Shown here: piece after piece, positions 42,513-52,166 of the stretch
Layout: each line of letters opens with the position of its first letter
How positions within the stretch are numbered: position 1 is the stretch's first letter
Origin: Bacteroidota bacterium
GTDB taxonomy: Bacteria; Bacteroidota; Bacteroidia; Chitinophagales; Chitinophagaceae
Direction of reading: 5' to 3'
Assembly (NCBI GenBank): GCA_018267625.1
Contig: JAFDYC010000057.1
Span: 20,436-84,435 of the forward strand
DNA length: 64,000 nucleotides
Notes under the pieces: model-generated
The model's input: only the letters and a program-made list of their open reading frames with translations
The model's database searches: none
Told to the model about the DNA's origin: nothing
Translations under genes and position numbers: made by a program

Positions 42513-43937
42513 ATGATGAAACGTTCCCTTCTACTCCTCGGTGCGTTAGGAGTTACTCTGGGCGCAAATGCCCAACAACAACAACCCTCAGTCGTGCAAA
42601 TGCACCTGAAAGACGCAGGCTCCAATATGCCTATGCCTGTGGAGGGCCAATACAGGGCAACCCGCAGTGAGTCAATGGACCAACCCAAGGCTGCCGGCAG
42701 CAAGACCCGCATCTACAACTATGTGGATCAGTTGGCTAAGGCTAATCCTTCTATCCTCGCTTCCGGCTCTAACTACGTATTCTATCCCTATATGTGGTTC
42801 TCCGGCGACGGTAAGGGCATTTACAGCGACGGTTCCGGCGGTTACGAAGCAGATACCATTAAGCTGACTTCTGTCGGTTCTTCCATTCACCCCTTCTGGG
42901 CCGGCTACAATGGCTCGGGTGATTGGCCAAACGGCACCATGATCACCTCTAAGACGGATAATTACACGGTGGACTCTATCACTTTCTATGGTGTATATGG
43001 CCGCCCGAATAGCCGTGCCAGCGTAGTGGACACGCTCCGCATTGCCTACACTTACGGCGGTGCTGCTTCCGGCTCCAACCTGCCGATTTACTACTTCACA
43101 GACTTCACAACCATGCACAGCCGCTATGGTACGGATACTGTTCGCGGCGTGTTTGCTTATTATGATCCGGCTCGTCACATTATGATGAAGAAGCCCAACA
43201 CGACGAACCCCGTTGCAGCTTACAAGGACATCTTACTGACCAGCTCAGACACCGGCTTTGTAGTAGCTTCTATCGCTGCCGGCATGAGTGTACCTGCCGG
43301 TAACCTGGCTGCTGCTTCTATCACTTTCATCTCTGGCGATATCACCTTCGTCCCGGGCGATACAGTATTCCGCAGCAGCACTATCAATCCCACTGAAGCA
43401 TTCAAGTACGGCATGTTCCGCCCGCAAGTTTTCGTAGAGAAACTGGCTTCTGGTACCACTCCGGGCTTCCCGACTTACATTCCAGGTAACTATAACAACG
43501 GTATGTTCACGCAGTTCCCCGTATCTGATTCGCTCTACTACCCCAACTGGGCCTGGAGCGGCGGTACAGGTGCTTCCAGCTACCAGTTCCCATACGTTGA
43601 CTGGAGGATTAGCTGCCCCACTTGCGCTGCCATTGGAGATGTTAACCCAGGTGCTGTGGCAAACATTTCCCAAACCGCCAACATTGGCCTCCCTTATCCC
43701 AACCCTGCCAACAATCAGGTTTCCCTGCCGGTTGACATGAAGGAAGCAGCCATTGTAACAGCAAAGCTGAGCAACATGATGGGTCAGGTTCTGGCTACTC
43801 AAAACCTGGGTAAGCTGGCCGCTCAACAACATGCTAACATCCGCTTCAGCACTGAAAACCTCGCTGACGGCATCTACCTCATCACCGTAGAAGCTAACGG
43901 CAATCAAGTGACTAAGCGCGTATCGGTAACTCGCTAA
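42513..43937 (+). CDS. Secreted protein with T9SS type A sorting domain
   Basis: 474-residue type IX secretion cargo. Signal peptide MMKRSLLLLGALGVTLGANAQ (21 residues including the A-Q cleavage region). A central region without recognised domains is rich in Tyr, Gly, Ser and Thr and predicted beta. The C-terminal domain at about 395-474 is typical: GLPYPNPANNQVSLPVDM, LSNMMGQVLATQNLGKL, LADGIYLITVEANGNQVTKR. This tail directs passage through the outer membrane and attachment to the surface or release. Function of the passenger is unknown. Followed by a strong terminator. Confidence 0.88.
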   Translation: MMKRSLLLLGALGVTLGANAQQQQPSVVQMHLKDAGSNMPMPVEGQYRATRSESMDQPKAAGSKTRIYNYVDQLAKANPSILASGSNYVFYPYMWFSGDGKGIYSDGSGGYEADTIKLTSVGSSIHPFWAGYNGSGDWPNGTMITSKTDNYTVDSITFYGVYGRPNSRASVVDTLRIAYTYGGAASGSNLPIYYFTDFTTMHSRYGTDTVRGVFAYYDPARHIMMKKPNTTNPVAAYKDILLTSSDTGFVVASIAAGMSVPAGNLAAASITFISGDITFVPGDTVFRSSTINPTEAFKYGMFRPQVFVEKLASGTTPGFPTYIPGNYNNGMFTQFPVSDSLYYPNWAWSGGTGASSYQFPYVDWRISCPTCAAIGDVNPGAVANISQTANIGLPYPNPANNQVSLPVDMKEAAIVTAKLSNMMGQVLATQNLGKLAAQQHANIRFSTENLADGIYLITVEANGNQVTKRVSVTR

Positions 43938-43960
43938 TCAGGCTTCTTTCTATGCCAGAT

Positions 43961-43994
43961 AAGGCTGTCTCCACTGAGGCAGCCTTATTTTTTT
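43961..43994 (+). terminator. Terminator after the T9SS cargo gene
   Basis: Stem AAGGCTG (43961-43967) with CAGCCTT (43980-43986), then a run of seven T (43988-43994). It starts 24 nt after the stop codon. Confidence 0.88.
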
Positions 43995-44254
43995 AAAAAA
44001 AATGGACTTTGGATCTACAGTTCCGCTTTTTTCGTTCGGCTACTGCCCCCGTCCCGGCAACCGTGTAGTCGGCAAACAAAATATCCACAAAGTGTCCGGC
44101 AACTAATCGCTCATCTCGTGAAGATTCCCGATTTGACGGCTGCGTAACGCTACAAAAAGCTAACATTGCCCCCGGCAAGAAGGAACTTCTCCTTTTATCT
44201 TGCTTCACATACCTTCCGCGCAACCCGCGCAACCGTTAGATATTCAGACAACGA
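43995..44254. other. Intergenic stretch upstream of topA
   Basis: About 260 bp with no gene. One possible promoter-like motif with a single mismatch (TAACATTG, around 44161-44168) lies roughly 85 nt before topA. I see no hairpin, riboswitch or repeat here. Confidence 0.4.
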
Positions 44255-46933
44255 ATGGCAAAAAACCTGTTGATTGTAGAGTCCCCTGCGAAGGCGAAAA
44301 CCATAGAAAAAATCCTCGGCCCCGATTTTCAGGTCAAGTCCTGCTTCGGGCATATCCGCGACTTAGCCAAGGAGGATATGGGCATTGATATTGCGAACGA
44401 CTTTCAGCCCAATTACATTATCTCAGAAGACAAAGAGCGAGTGGTCAGCGAATTGAGAAGCCTGGCAAAGAAAAGTTCGGAAGTATGGCTCGCTACCGAT
44501 GAAGACCGGGAAGGGGAAGCAATCTCCTGGCACCTGTGTGAGGTCTTGAAACTACAACCCGCCAACACCAAGCGGATTGTCTTTCATGAAATCACTAAAC
44601 CGGCTATCCGTAAGGCCGTCGAGAATCCTCGTACTGTGAATATGGACTTGGTGAATGCCCAACAGGCAAGGCGCATATTAGACCGGATTGTGGGCTTTGA
44701 ACTATCCCCGGTGCTTTGGCGGAAGATGAGCGCCGGAGGCAATCTTTCTGCCGGCAGGGTGCAGAGTGTCGCCGTACGGCTGATTGTGGAGCGCGAACGC
44801 AGCATCATCAGCTTTGTGCCCCACAGTTCGTTCAAAGTAGAAGCCTTTTTTACCGCTCCGGATGCTCAGGGGAAGCCTGTTATTTTCCGGGCAGAAGGAC
44901 CTGAAAAAATAGCAGGCGAGCCGGAAGCCAACCAATACCTGCAAGCCTGCATCGGCGCCCAGTACCGGGTAAGCGATGTCCAGAAAAAACCAGCCAAACG
45001 CACTCCTGCGCCTCCGTTCACAACCTCTACGCTGCAACAAGAAGCCAGCCGTAAGCTGGGGTATTCCGTATCCCGCACCATGAACGTAGCACAGCGACTT
45101 TACGAAAACGGCCATATTACCTATATGCGTACCGATTCCGTGAACCTATCGGAAACGGCACTTGCAGCGACTGAAGATGCAGTCACCAACCTTTATGGCC
45201 CCAATTATCACCAGAAACGTCGCTTTCAAACCAAAAACGAATCGGCCCAGGAAGCGCACGAAGCCATCCGGCCTACCGAGCTTCGGCTTCAGCATATCCC
45301 GGACACGGACGGTCAACGCTTGTATGAACTCATTTGGAAACGCACCATGGCCAGCCAAATGGCCGATGCGCAAATCGAACGCACAATTGCAAAGATTGAG
45401 GTGTCCTCCCAGCCGCAGCCACTTACCGCCACCGGCGAAGTACTTCGCTTTGATGGCTTCCTGAAAGTATATTCCGAAGGGCGCGACGAAGAAGATAATA
45501 TTGACGGCGATGGCAGTACAAAAGAATCAGAAGATGGGAACAGCGGCATGCTGCCCCCACTCATTGTGGGCCAGGTGCCTGGCTTTGTGGAAATGAAGGC
45601 CACACAAAAATTCACCCGCCCGCAGCCACGGTTCACAGAAGCCTCTTTAGTCAAAAAAATGGAAGAACTGGGCATTGGCCGCCCCTCTACTTACGCCCCC
45701 ACTATATCCACCATCCAGCAACGCGGTTATGTTGAACGCCGCGACCAGGAAGGAACCAAAAGAGCCTACACCCTGCTGGTGCTCAAAGACGGAAAAATCA
45801 GCCACCATAAAGAATCAGAGATGGTGGGCAACGAACGCGGCAAACTCTTTCCAACAGACCTTGGCGCTGTAGTCACCGACTTCCTGAGCGAGCATTTCCA
45901 GCGCATCATGGACTATCATTTCACGGCCAAAATCGAAGAAGAATTCGATGAGATTGCCAGTGGCCGTGAGGAATGGAGCCAGATGCTGAAACGCTTTTAT
46001 GGCCCTTTCCATGAGCAAGTAAATGCTACTATGGAACATGCAGGCCGCAGCACAGGTGAACGTATCCTGGGCACCGACCCGGACAGCAGGAAGCCTGTAT
46101 CCGCCAGGCTTGGCCGCTTCGGCCCTATGGTGCAAATCGGCACACAGGAAGGCGACGAAAAGCCCCGATATGCCACCCTAAAATCCGGGCAAAGCATTGC
46201 CACCATCAGCCTGGAAGAAGCCCTCGATTTATTCAAGCTGCCCCTGCAATTAGGCGAACACCAGGGAAAGGAAGTCATCATCGGTGCCGGGCGTTTCGGG
46301 CCTTATGTGAAGTGGGGCGAACAATACATTTCCATCCCGCGCGGCGAAGACCCGCTCAGTGTGGACATGGAACGTGCTATCAGCATCATCCGTCAGAAAC
46401 AAGCCGCAGATGCCCCTATTGGCCTATATGAAGGTGTTCCCGTCACCAAAGGCAAAGGACGCTTCGGCCCCTTCATCAAGTGGGGCGAACTATACGTGAA
46501 TGTGCCCGGCAAATACAATTTCGAACAGCTCTCCCAATCCAACATCGAAGAATTAATCAGCGCCAAGCTGGCTAAGGAAGCCGCCCGTTTCATCCGCGAA
46601 TGGCCGGGAGAAAACATCGCCATCGAACAAGGTCGCTGGGGGCCCTTCATCCGTTTGGGTAAGGAAATGATCAAGCTGCCCCGCAAAGAAGATGGTGAAA
46701 AATGGACTCCGGAAGATTTCAAGGACATCTCCCTCGACACCGTAAAGAAGATGATTCTGGCCCAGAATCCAGATGCCTTTTCACCAAAGCCAGCCCGAAA
46801 AAAAGCCACATCCAAAGCTTCCAAAGGAGCCAGTAAGAGCACAAAGGCTTCAAAAACTCCCAGCCCCAAAAAGGCCACAGCAACCAAGAAACCGGCCAGC
46901 CGGAAGAGTAGCTCTCCTAAGAATAAGGCTTAG
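44255..46933 (+). CDS. topA: DNA topoisomerase I
   Basis: Type IA topoisomerase that relaxes negative supercoils. 892 residues: Toprim domain at the start (LLIVESPAKAKTIEKILG, then the DEDREGEAISWHL metal site), QARRILDRIVGFELSP, the catalytic tyrosine in HITYMRTDSVNLS near residue 290, and EAHEAIRPTELRL. Instead of classical C-terminal zinc fingers it has three TopoC repeats (GRFGPYVKWG, GRFGPFIKWG, GRWGPFIRLG between about 665 and 800), then a Lys/Ser/Ala-rich tail of about 50 residues resembling histone H1. This layout occurs in Bacteroidota. The tail probably binds DNA non-specifically. Confidence 0.96.
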   Translation: MAKNLLIVESPAKAKTIEKILGPDFQVKSCFGHIRDLAKEDMGIDIANDFQPNYIISEDKERVVSELRSLAKKSSEVWLATDEDREGEAISWHLCEVLKLQPANTKRIVFHEITKPAIRKAVENPRTVNMDLVNAQQARRILDRIVGFELSPVLWRKMSAGGNLSAGRVQSVAVRLIVERERSIISFVPHSSFKVEAFFTAPDAQGKPVIFRAEGPEKIAGEPEANQYLQACIGAQYRVSDVQKKPAKRTPAPPFTTSTLQQEASRKLGYSVSRTMNVAQRLYENGHITYMRTDSVNLSETALAATEDAVTNLYGPNYHQKRRFQTKNESAQEAHEAIRPTELRLQHIPDTDGQRLYELIWKRTMASQMADAQIERTIAKIEVSSQPQPLTATGEVLRFDGFLKVYSEGRDEEDNIDGDGSTKESEDGNSGMLPPLIVGQVPGFVEMKATQKFTRPQPRFTEASLVKKMEELGIGRPSTYAPTISTIQQRGYVERRDQEGTKRAYTLLVLKDGKISHHKESEMVGNERGKLFPTDLGAVVTDFLSEHFQRIMDYHFTAKIEEEFDEIASGREEWSQMLKRFYGPFHEQVNATMEHAGRSTGERILGTDPDSRKPVSARLGRFGPMVQIGTQEGDEKPRYATLKSGQSIATISLEEALDLFKLPLQLGEHQGKEVIIGAGRFGPYVKWGEQYISIPRGEDPLSVDMERAISIIRQKQAADAPIGLYEGVPVTKGKGRFGPFIKWGELYVNVPGKYNFEQLSQSNIEELISAKLAKEAARFIREWPGENIAIEQGRWGPFIRLGKEMIKLPRKEDGEKWTPEDFKDISLDTVKKMILAQNPDAFSPKPARKKATSKASKGASKSTKASKTPSPKKATATKKPASRKSSSPKNKA

Positions 46934-46990
46934 CAAAGACTTGTTTTATCGGACACCCAAAGTGGTTTGAAACTTGATTTTGGGAGCAGG

Positions 46991-47022
46991 TTGCAGCACC
47001 CTGATACAGCTTCCGTTGCCTC
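46991..47022. repeat. Possible decayed end of the MITE-like repeat
   Basis: The sequence around TTGCAGCACCCTGATACAGC and the following TTCCGTTGCC resembles the left border of copy B (TTGCAGCCCGATGCAGCATC, then CGTTGCG). It lies between convergent topA and the mutase gene. Similarity is short and may be chance. Confidence 0.25.
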
Positions 47023-47068
47023 AGACAAAAAGAATAAAAACCAAATTGCCTCTGCAATGTGCACAGGC

Positions 47069-48613
47069 TCATCCCTTGTATTCGCCCCAGATCTGGCGCA
47101 GCTCGTCTGAGATTTCGCCCAGTGTGCATTGCGCTTCTACGGCTTCAATAACGACCGGCATCAGGTTGTTGCCCTGCTGTGCTGCGGCGCGGATAGTGGC
47201 CAGGCAGGCACTTGCTTTTGCTGCATCCCGCCGCGCACGAAGCTCTGCCAGGCGTTGTGCCTGCAGGTTGCGGATGCTGTCATCTATCTTCAGAATCGGG
47301 GTGTCTGAAACCTCGTCGGAAGTGAATTGGTTGACGCCGATAATGGTCTTGCTACCGTCTTCGATGGCGCAGTTGTAGGCATAGGCGCTGCGGGCAATTT
47401 CCTCCTGAATAAATCCGGCTTCGATCGCCTGTACAGCGCCACCCATGGCATCAATGCGTTGAATGAGCTCTGTGGCGGCTGCTTCCATTTCCGAGGTCAG
47501 TGTTTCCACAAAAAAGGAGCCGCCTAAAGGGTCAACAGTTGCGGTGATGCCACTTTCATGTGCAATGATTTGCTGGGTACGCAAAGCCAGTGTAGCAGCG
47601 GATTCGGTAGGGAGCGAAAGGGCTTCATCAAAGCCGTTGGTATGCAGGCTTTGGGTGCCGCCCAGCACTGCGGCCAATGCCTGTATGGTCACGCGCACCA
47701 CATTGTTGTGCGGCTGCTGAGCGGTAAGTGTGGAGCCTCCGGTCTGGGTGTGGAAACGGAGCATCTGCGCACGAGGGTCAGTGGCTCCCAGAGCCGTGGT
47801 GATGCCTGCCCACATGCGGCGGGCTGCACGGAACTTGGCTACTTCTTCAAAGAGGTTGTTGTGGGCATTGAAGAAGAAGGAAAGGCGCTGGGCAAAGACA
47901 TTGATGTCGAGTCCGGCAGCGAGAGCGGCCTGTAGGTATGCCTTCCCGTTAGCCAGGGTGAATGCCAGTTCCTGAACGGCAGTGGCGCCTGCCTCACGGA
48001 TATGATAGCCCGAGATGGAGATAGTATTCCATCGGGGTACTTCGAGGGCGCAATAGGCGAAAATGTCTGTAATAATGCGCATGCTGGGACCTGGCGGATA
48101 GATGTAGGTGCCGCGAGCAGCGTATTCTTTCAGGATGTCATTTTGGATGGTACCTGAAAGCTTCTTCAGGTCAGCACCTTGCTTTTTGGCGAGCGCGATA
48201 TAGAAAGCCAGGAGAATAAATCCGGTAGCATTGATGGTCATTGAGGTGGACACATCTTCGAGGCTAATACCGGCAAAGAGCCGCTCCATATCTTCTAAGG
48301 AGTCAATGGCAACACCCACCTTGCCTACTTCACCTTCGGCCATGGGATGGTCGCTGTCGTAGCCGATTTGCGTGGGCAAGTCAAAGGCAACGGACAGGCC
48401 GGTGACGCCTTGCGCGAGGAGGTAATGGTAGCGCTGGTTGCTCTCTTCTGCGGTGGAAAAACCGGCATACTGGCGCATGGTCCAAAGGCGGCTACGGTAC
48501 ATCTGGGCATGAACACCCCGTGTGAAAGGAGCTTCACCCGGCCGTTCGTTCATGAGCGGCGCTTCGGTGTAGAGCGTCTGAATGTCAATTCCCGAATCTG
48601 TATGCAGCGACAT
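47069..48613 (-). CDS. Methylmalonyl-CoA mutase, catalytic (large) subunit without cobalamin domain
   Basis: Catalyses B12-dependent carbon-skeleton rearrangement of acyl-CoA. 514 residues from ATG 48613, covering only the TIM-barrel substrate domain: [111 protein letters not shown] and [20 protein letters not shown]. The residues match methylmalonyl-CoA mutase rather than isobutyryl-CoA mutase in my reading. A separate B12-binding subunit must exist elsewhere. The start codon is preceded by a one-mismatch promoter TCAGTTTG only six bases away. Confidence 0.88.
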   Translation of the reverse strand: MSLHTDSGIDIQTLYTEAPLMNERPGEAPFTRGVHAQMYRSRLWTMRQYAGFSTAEESNQRYHYLLAQGVTGLSVAFDLPTQIGYDSDHPMAEGEVGKVGVAIDSLEDMERLFAGISLEDVSTSMTINATGFILLAFYIALAKKQGADLKKLSGTIQNDILKEYAARGTYIYPPGPSMRIITDIFAYCALEVPRWNTISISGYHIREAGATAVQELAFTLANGKAYLQAALAAGLDINVFAQRLSFFFNAHNNLFEEVAKFRAARRMWAGITTALGATDPRAQMLRFHTQTGGSTLTAQQPHNNVVRVTIQALAAVLGGTQSLHTNGFDEALSLPTESAATLALRTQQIIAHESGITATVDPLGGSFFVETLTSEMEAAATELIQRIDAMGGAVQAIEAGFIQEEIARSAYAYNCAIEDGSKTIIGVNQFTSDEVSDTPILKIDDSIRNLQAQRLAELRARRDAAKASACLATIRAAAQQGNNLMPVVIEAVEAQCTLGEISDELRQIWGEYKG

Positions 48614-48699
48614 ATATCGCAAACTGAGTTTTGGTTAGAAAAATTGCGGCGTAAAAAAGCAAGGGCTGCAATAATCAGCCAGAATTCAGGCCTCAGAGC

Positions 48700-49254
48700 C
48701 TATTGAGTAGCGCCAAAGGAAAGTACCTTTTTGGCTTCCTCTGCAATGATGGCCAGCGCTATGGAACCTGGCGTATCTCCTTCCTGCTTGCTTAGATATT
48801 CAGCCAGCTTCATCTGCAATTCTTTGGCGGGTGCATTCGCATCCAGCTTGGCTGCTACCCCGTGAATGAGCGCCAGTTCTTGCTCTTTCATGTGTCGCAC
48901 TGTCTCCCAAATCTGGCGGGAGACGTATATCTGCTGGGTCAGGTTGTGCTCCCATTCAGCGTTGATGGTCAGCACCAGGGCCTGGCGTAGTTCGCCTACC
49001 GTCATGCCGGTCACATAAACACGAGGCATGATTTGCCGGCTTTGGATCCGCTCGGTAAACAGCGTGAGCCGCTCGTAGGCTTGCAGACGCAACGGGATGG
49101 TCACATTCTGACTTTCGCGGAGCAGGGCAATCTGCTTGCGTTGCAACTCGGACACTAAAAATTTCTGAACGATGAGATAGGTAATACCCAACATCACTGC
49201 GGCGGGTACTGTGTACTTGAGTATCTCAAGCAGGGTGACGATAACCGTGTTCAT
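48700..49254 (-). CDS. DUF7935-like membrane-anchored protein
   Basis: 184 residues from ATG 49254 (MNTVIVTLLEILKYTVPAAV). One N-terminal membrane helix is followed by basic ELQRKQIALLRESQ, then a helical domain with IPLRLQAYERLTLFTERIQ, VGELRQALVLTINAEWEHNL and QIYVSRQIWETVRHMKEQEL. Proteins of this type are widespread in Chitinophagales and I recall them as DUF7935. The role is unknown. It lies 86 nt upstream of the mutase gene on the same strand. The frame is open to 49302, but the ATG at 49254 fits better. Confidence 0.65.
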   Translation of the reverse strand: MNTVIVTLLEILKYTVPAAVMLGITYLIVQKFLVSELQRKQIALLRESQNVTIPLRLQAYERLTLFTERIQSRQIMPRVYVTGMTVGELRQALVLTINAEWEHNLTQQIYVSRQIWETVRHMKEQELALIHGVAAKLDANAPAKELQMKLAEYLSKQEGDTPGSIALAIIAEEAKKVLSFGATQ

Positions 49255-49588
49255 TTTAGAGGGCGCAAGGTACTTGCTTTTGAGGGGGTAGCTTTCATTC
49301 AAAGGCTTGCAGTATTCGATTTTACCGCAGGCGGAAACAACAGGCCGAAAGTGCCGGGCATTAGCTTGTTCGAATTACCTGCTCCGGACTAAAGCTTCAG
49401 AAAAGTTTCTTGATTAAGACTGAAGCATCAGACAAATCAGCGGGCAACACCAGCTGGCTAATTGCAGGGTAGGCAACGAAAGACGGGCATACTTAGCAAG
49501 AATTCCACATTCAGACTCTGCTCTCTTGACACAAGCTCATTACCTTTGCGAACTTTTTTAGGAAAAAGATTCTAATAACCAAATACAA
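49255..49588. other. Intergenic region upstream of fusA, with promoter and inverted repeat
   Basis: About 330 bp between divergent genes, without any gene. It carries the fusA promoter motif at 49541-49548 and a perfect 7-bp inverted repeat, GCTTCAG (49394-49400) and CTGAAGC (49420-49426). I see nothing else. Confidence 0.5.
49541..49548 (+). promoter_or_regulatory. -7 promoter element of fusA
   Basis: TACCTTTG, an exact TAnnTTTG match, 40 nt before the ATG at 49589. The leader is AT-rich without a Shine-Dalgarno sequence. Confidence 0.65.
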
Positions 49589-51733
49589 ATGGCAGACCTC
49601 CGCTATCAGCGCAACTTCGGCATTGCGGCCCACATTGACGCTGGAAAGACGACTACAACAGAGCGCATCTTGCGCTACACCGGCATGATTCACCGCATCG
49701 GCGAAGTACACGAAGGCGCAGCTACCACCGACTGGATGGAGCAGGAAAAAGAGCGCGGTATCACCATCACCTCTGCAGCCGTAAGCTGTAAGTGGAATTT
49801 CCCTACCGATAAAGGCCAAGCCATCAAAGGCTCCACTAAGGAGTATTCTTTCAATATCATTGACACCCCGGGCCACGTGGACTTCACCGTAGAAGTGGAG
49901 CGCTCTATGCGTGTGCTCGACGGCCTGATCGCCCTGTTCTCTGCCGTGGACGGCGTAGAGCCTCAGAGCGAAACTGTTTGGCGCCAGGCTAACCGCTACC
50001 GCGTTCCCCGTATCGGCTTCGTTAATAAAATGGACCGTATCGGCGCCGACTTCCTGATGGTGGTGCAACAGGTGAAAGACATGCTCGGCGCAAAGGCCGT
50101 ACCCCTGCAATTGCCTATCGGCGCTGAAGACAATTTCACTGGCGTGGTTGACCTCATCAAGATGAAGGGCATCGTGTGGCACGTAGAAACAGAAGGCATG
50201 ACCTTCGACGAGATTCCTGTGCCGGAAGACATGATTGACGAGGTGAACGAATGGCGCCAAAACCTCATCGAGGCCGTAGCAGAATACGACGAGCACCTGC
50301 TCGAAAAGTTCTTCGACGACCCAAACACCATTACTGAAGACGAAGTACACGAAGCCATCCGCAAGGCCTGCATTGACCTGTCCATCGTGCCTATGATGTG
50401 CGGTTCTTCGTTTAAGAATAAGGGCGTACAAACCGCTCTGGATGCCGTTTGCCGCTACCTGCCTGCTCCGGTTGACATCGAAGCCATCAAGGGTACCGAC
50501 CCGGATTCCGGCGATGAAATCATCCGCCACCCAGACCCTAAGGAGCCTTTCGCAGCACTGGCCTTCAAAATCATGACCGACCCCTTCGTGGGCCGTCTCG
50601 CCTTCTTCCGGGTTTACTCCGGCCACCTCGACGCCGGCAGTTATGTGCTAAATGTCCGCAGCGGTAAAAACGAGCGTATCAGCCGGATCATGAAGATGTT
50701 TGCCAACAAACAAAACCCCATTGACTTCATCGAAGCCGGTGACATCGGCGCTGCCGTGGGTTTTAAAGACATCAAAACCGGAGACTCCCTCTGCGACGAA
50801 AAACACCCGATCGCGCTGGAAAATATGTTCATCCCCGAGCCGGTTATCGCCATCGCCATTGAGCCGAAGACTCAGGCCGACGTGGACAAGATGGGTATGG
50901 CCATTGCCAAGCTGGTTGAAGAAGACCCCACCTTGCGCGTCAACACCGATGAGGATACCGGCCAAACCATCCTTCGTGGTATGGGAGAACTACACCTCGA
51001 AATCATCGTGGACCGTATGCGTCGCGAGTTCAAGGTGGAAATCAACCAGGGCGCTCCTCAGGTGGCATACAAGGAGGCCTTCACCGCCAAAATTGAGCAC
51101 CGCGAAGTGTTCAAGAAGCAGACCGGTGGTCGTGGTAAGTTCGCCGACATCCAGTTCGAAATCGGCCCTGCCGACGAAGAATTCCTCAAGGAAGGCAAGG
51201 GCAACTATCAATTCATCAACGACATCTTCGGCGGCTCTATCCCTAAGGAATTTTTGCCTGCCATCCAGAAAGGCTTCGAAGCGTCTATGACCACAGGCGT
51301 GCTCGCCGGCTTCCCAGTCGAAAACATGAAGGTGCGCATCTTTGACGGCTCTTTCCACCAGGTGGACTCGGACTCAATGTCCTTCGAACTCTGCGCCAAA
51401 AGCGGCTTCCGCGAAGCCGGTCGCAAGGCTAAGCCCATCATCCTGGAGCCTATCATGAAGGTGGAAGTCGTTACGCCTGACCAGTACATGGGCGACGTAA
51501 CCGGCGACCTGAACCGCCGCCGCGCGATGCTGGAAGGCATGGACAGCCGCAACAACCTGCAGGTGATTAAGGCCAAGGTGCCCCTGAGCGAAATGTTCGG
51601 CTACGTAACCCAACTGCGTTCGCTGTCTTCTGGCCGCGCAACCTCCACCATGGAGTTCAGCCACTACGCGCCCGCACCGCGCAACATCGAAGAAGAAGTT
51701 GTTGCCAAGGCCAAGGGCAAGGTGAGCGCCTAA
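49589..51733 (+). CDS. fusA: Translation elongation factor G
   Basis: GTPase that translocates tRNA and mRNA on the ribosome and helps recycle it. 714 residues, full length. G1 is [19 protein letters not shown] near residue 18, followed by [13 protein letters not shown] (switch I), [20 protein letters not shown] (G3), [12 protein letters not shown] (G4) and the domain IV/V blocks [37 protein letters not shown] and [20 protein letters not shown]. Strong codon bias (third-position C) and a strong terminator indicate high expression. The fusA gene stands alone here rather than in the str operon, and a second EF-G may exist elsewhere. Confidence 0.97.
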   Translation: MADLRYQRNFGIAAHIDAGKTTTTERILRYTGMIHRIGEVHEGAATTDWMEQEKERGITITSAAVSCKWNFPTDKGQAIKGSTKEYSFNIIDTPGHVDFTVEVERSMRVLDGLIALFSAVDGVEPQSETVWRQANRYRVPRIGFVNKMDRIGADFLMVVQQVKDMLGAKAVPLQLPIGAEDNFTGVVDLIKMKGIVWHVETEGMTFDEIPVPEDMIDEVNEWRQNLIEAVAEYDEHLLEKFFDDPNTITEDEVHEAIRKACIDLSIVPMMCGSSFKNKGVQTALDAVCRYLPAPVDIEAIKGTDPDSGDEIIRHPDPKEPFAALAFKIMTDPFVGRLAFFRVYSGHLDAGSYVLNVRSGKNERISRIMKMFANKQNPIDFIEAGDIGAAVGFKDIKTGDSLCDEKHPIALENMFIPEPVIAIAIEPKTQADVDKMGMAIAKLVEEDPTLRVNTDEDTGQTILRGMGELHLEIIVDRMRREFKVEINQGAPQVAYKEAFTAKIEHREVFKKQTGGRGKFADIQFEIGPADEEFLKEGKGNYQFINDIFGGSIPKEFLPAIQKGFEASMTTGVLAGFPVENMKVRIFDGSFHQVDSDSMSFELCAKSGFREAGRKAKPIILEPIMKVEVVTPDQYMGDVTGDLNRRRAMLEGMDSRNNLQVIKAKVPLSEMFGYVTQLRSLSSGRATSTMEFSHYAPAPRNIEEEVVAKAKGKVSA

Positions 51734-51757
51734 GCCATCCGGTAACAATCCATAACT

Positions 51758-51795
51758 GAAGCCGCCTCAATTCTGAAGCGGCTTCTTTCATTTTT
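51758..51795 (+). terminator. Terminator after fusA
   Basis: 8-bp stem GAAGCCGC (51758-51765) with GCGGCTTC (51778-51785), loop 12 nt, then TTTCATTTTT. It begins 25 nt after the stop codon. Confidence 0.9.
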
Positions 51796-51845
51796 CCGGT
51801 GCAAGTTTCTGACGATTTTTTAGCCGGCTTTTGCAGCCCGATGCA

Positions 51846-51983
51846 GCATCCGTTGCGTCCACACTGAGGGGCCAGTGCTCCTATATAGCTTTTCACGGGG
51901 CATGTAAATCAGAGCCTCAAGCCGCGTCTTCCGGGCAATGCCGAACAGCGAAATCCTGCCGAAGCGTGCGACGCAACGGATGC
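51846..51983 (+). repeat. MITE-like intergenic repeat, copy B
   Basis: 138-bp element between fusA and the PLP decarboxylase gene. The left terminus GCATCCGTTGCGTC (51846-51859) is the exact inverse of the right terminus GACGCAACGGATGC (51970-51983). It is about 93% identical to copy A over the 116-bp part that includes the right end. The wider 433-bp gap also holds the fusA terminator before it and a promoter after it. Confidence 0.8.
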
Positions 51984-52126
51984 CGGGTAGTGAAATCCAG
52001 CCGACCCAAAAAATCAATCACGAACCTGCATCTACCGGATATTTTCAAAGTAAATCGGAATCGCCCGACACCTTAAACATCATAGTCAGTGATGACTTTC
52101 ATCTATGCAGGGGCGGCAAGTCCCAA

Positions 52127-52134
52127 TAATTTTG
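52127..52134 (+). promoter_or_regulatory. -7 promoter element of the PLP decarboxylase gene
   Basis: TAATTTTG, an exact TAnnTTTG match, 32 nt before the ATG at 52167. Confidence 0.55.
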
Positions 52135-52166
52135 CCGGTGCTCACTAACCGAAGGCAGGCTTTTGT

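Noticed and set aside
49511..50626. 371-codon minus-strand frame opposite fusA
   Set aside because: Antisense shadow; fusA is unmistakable.
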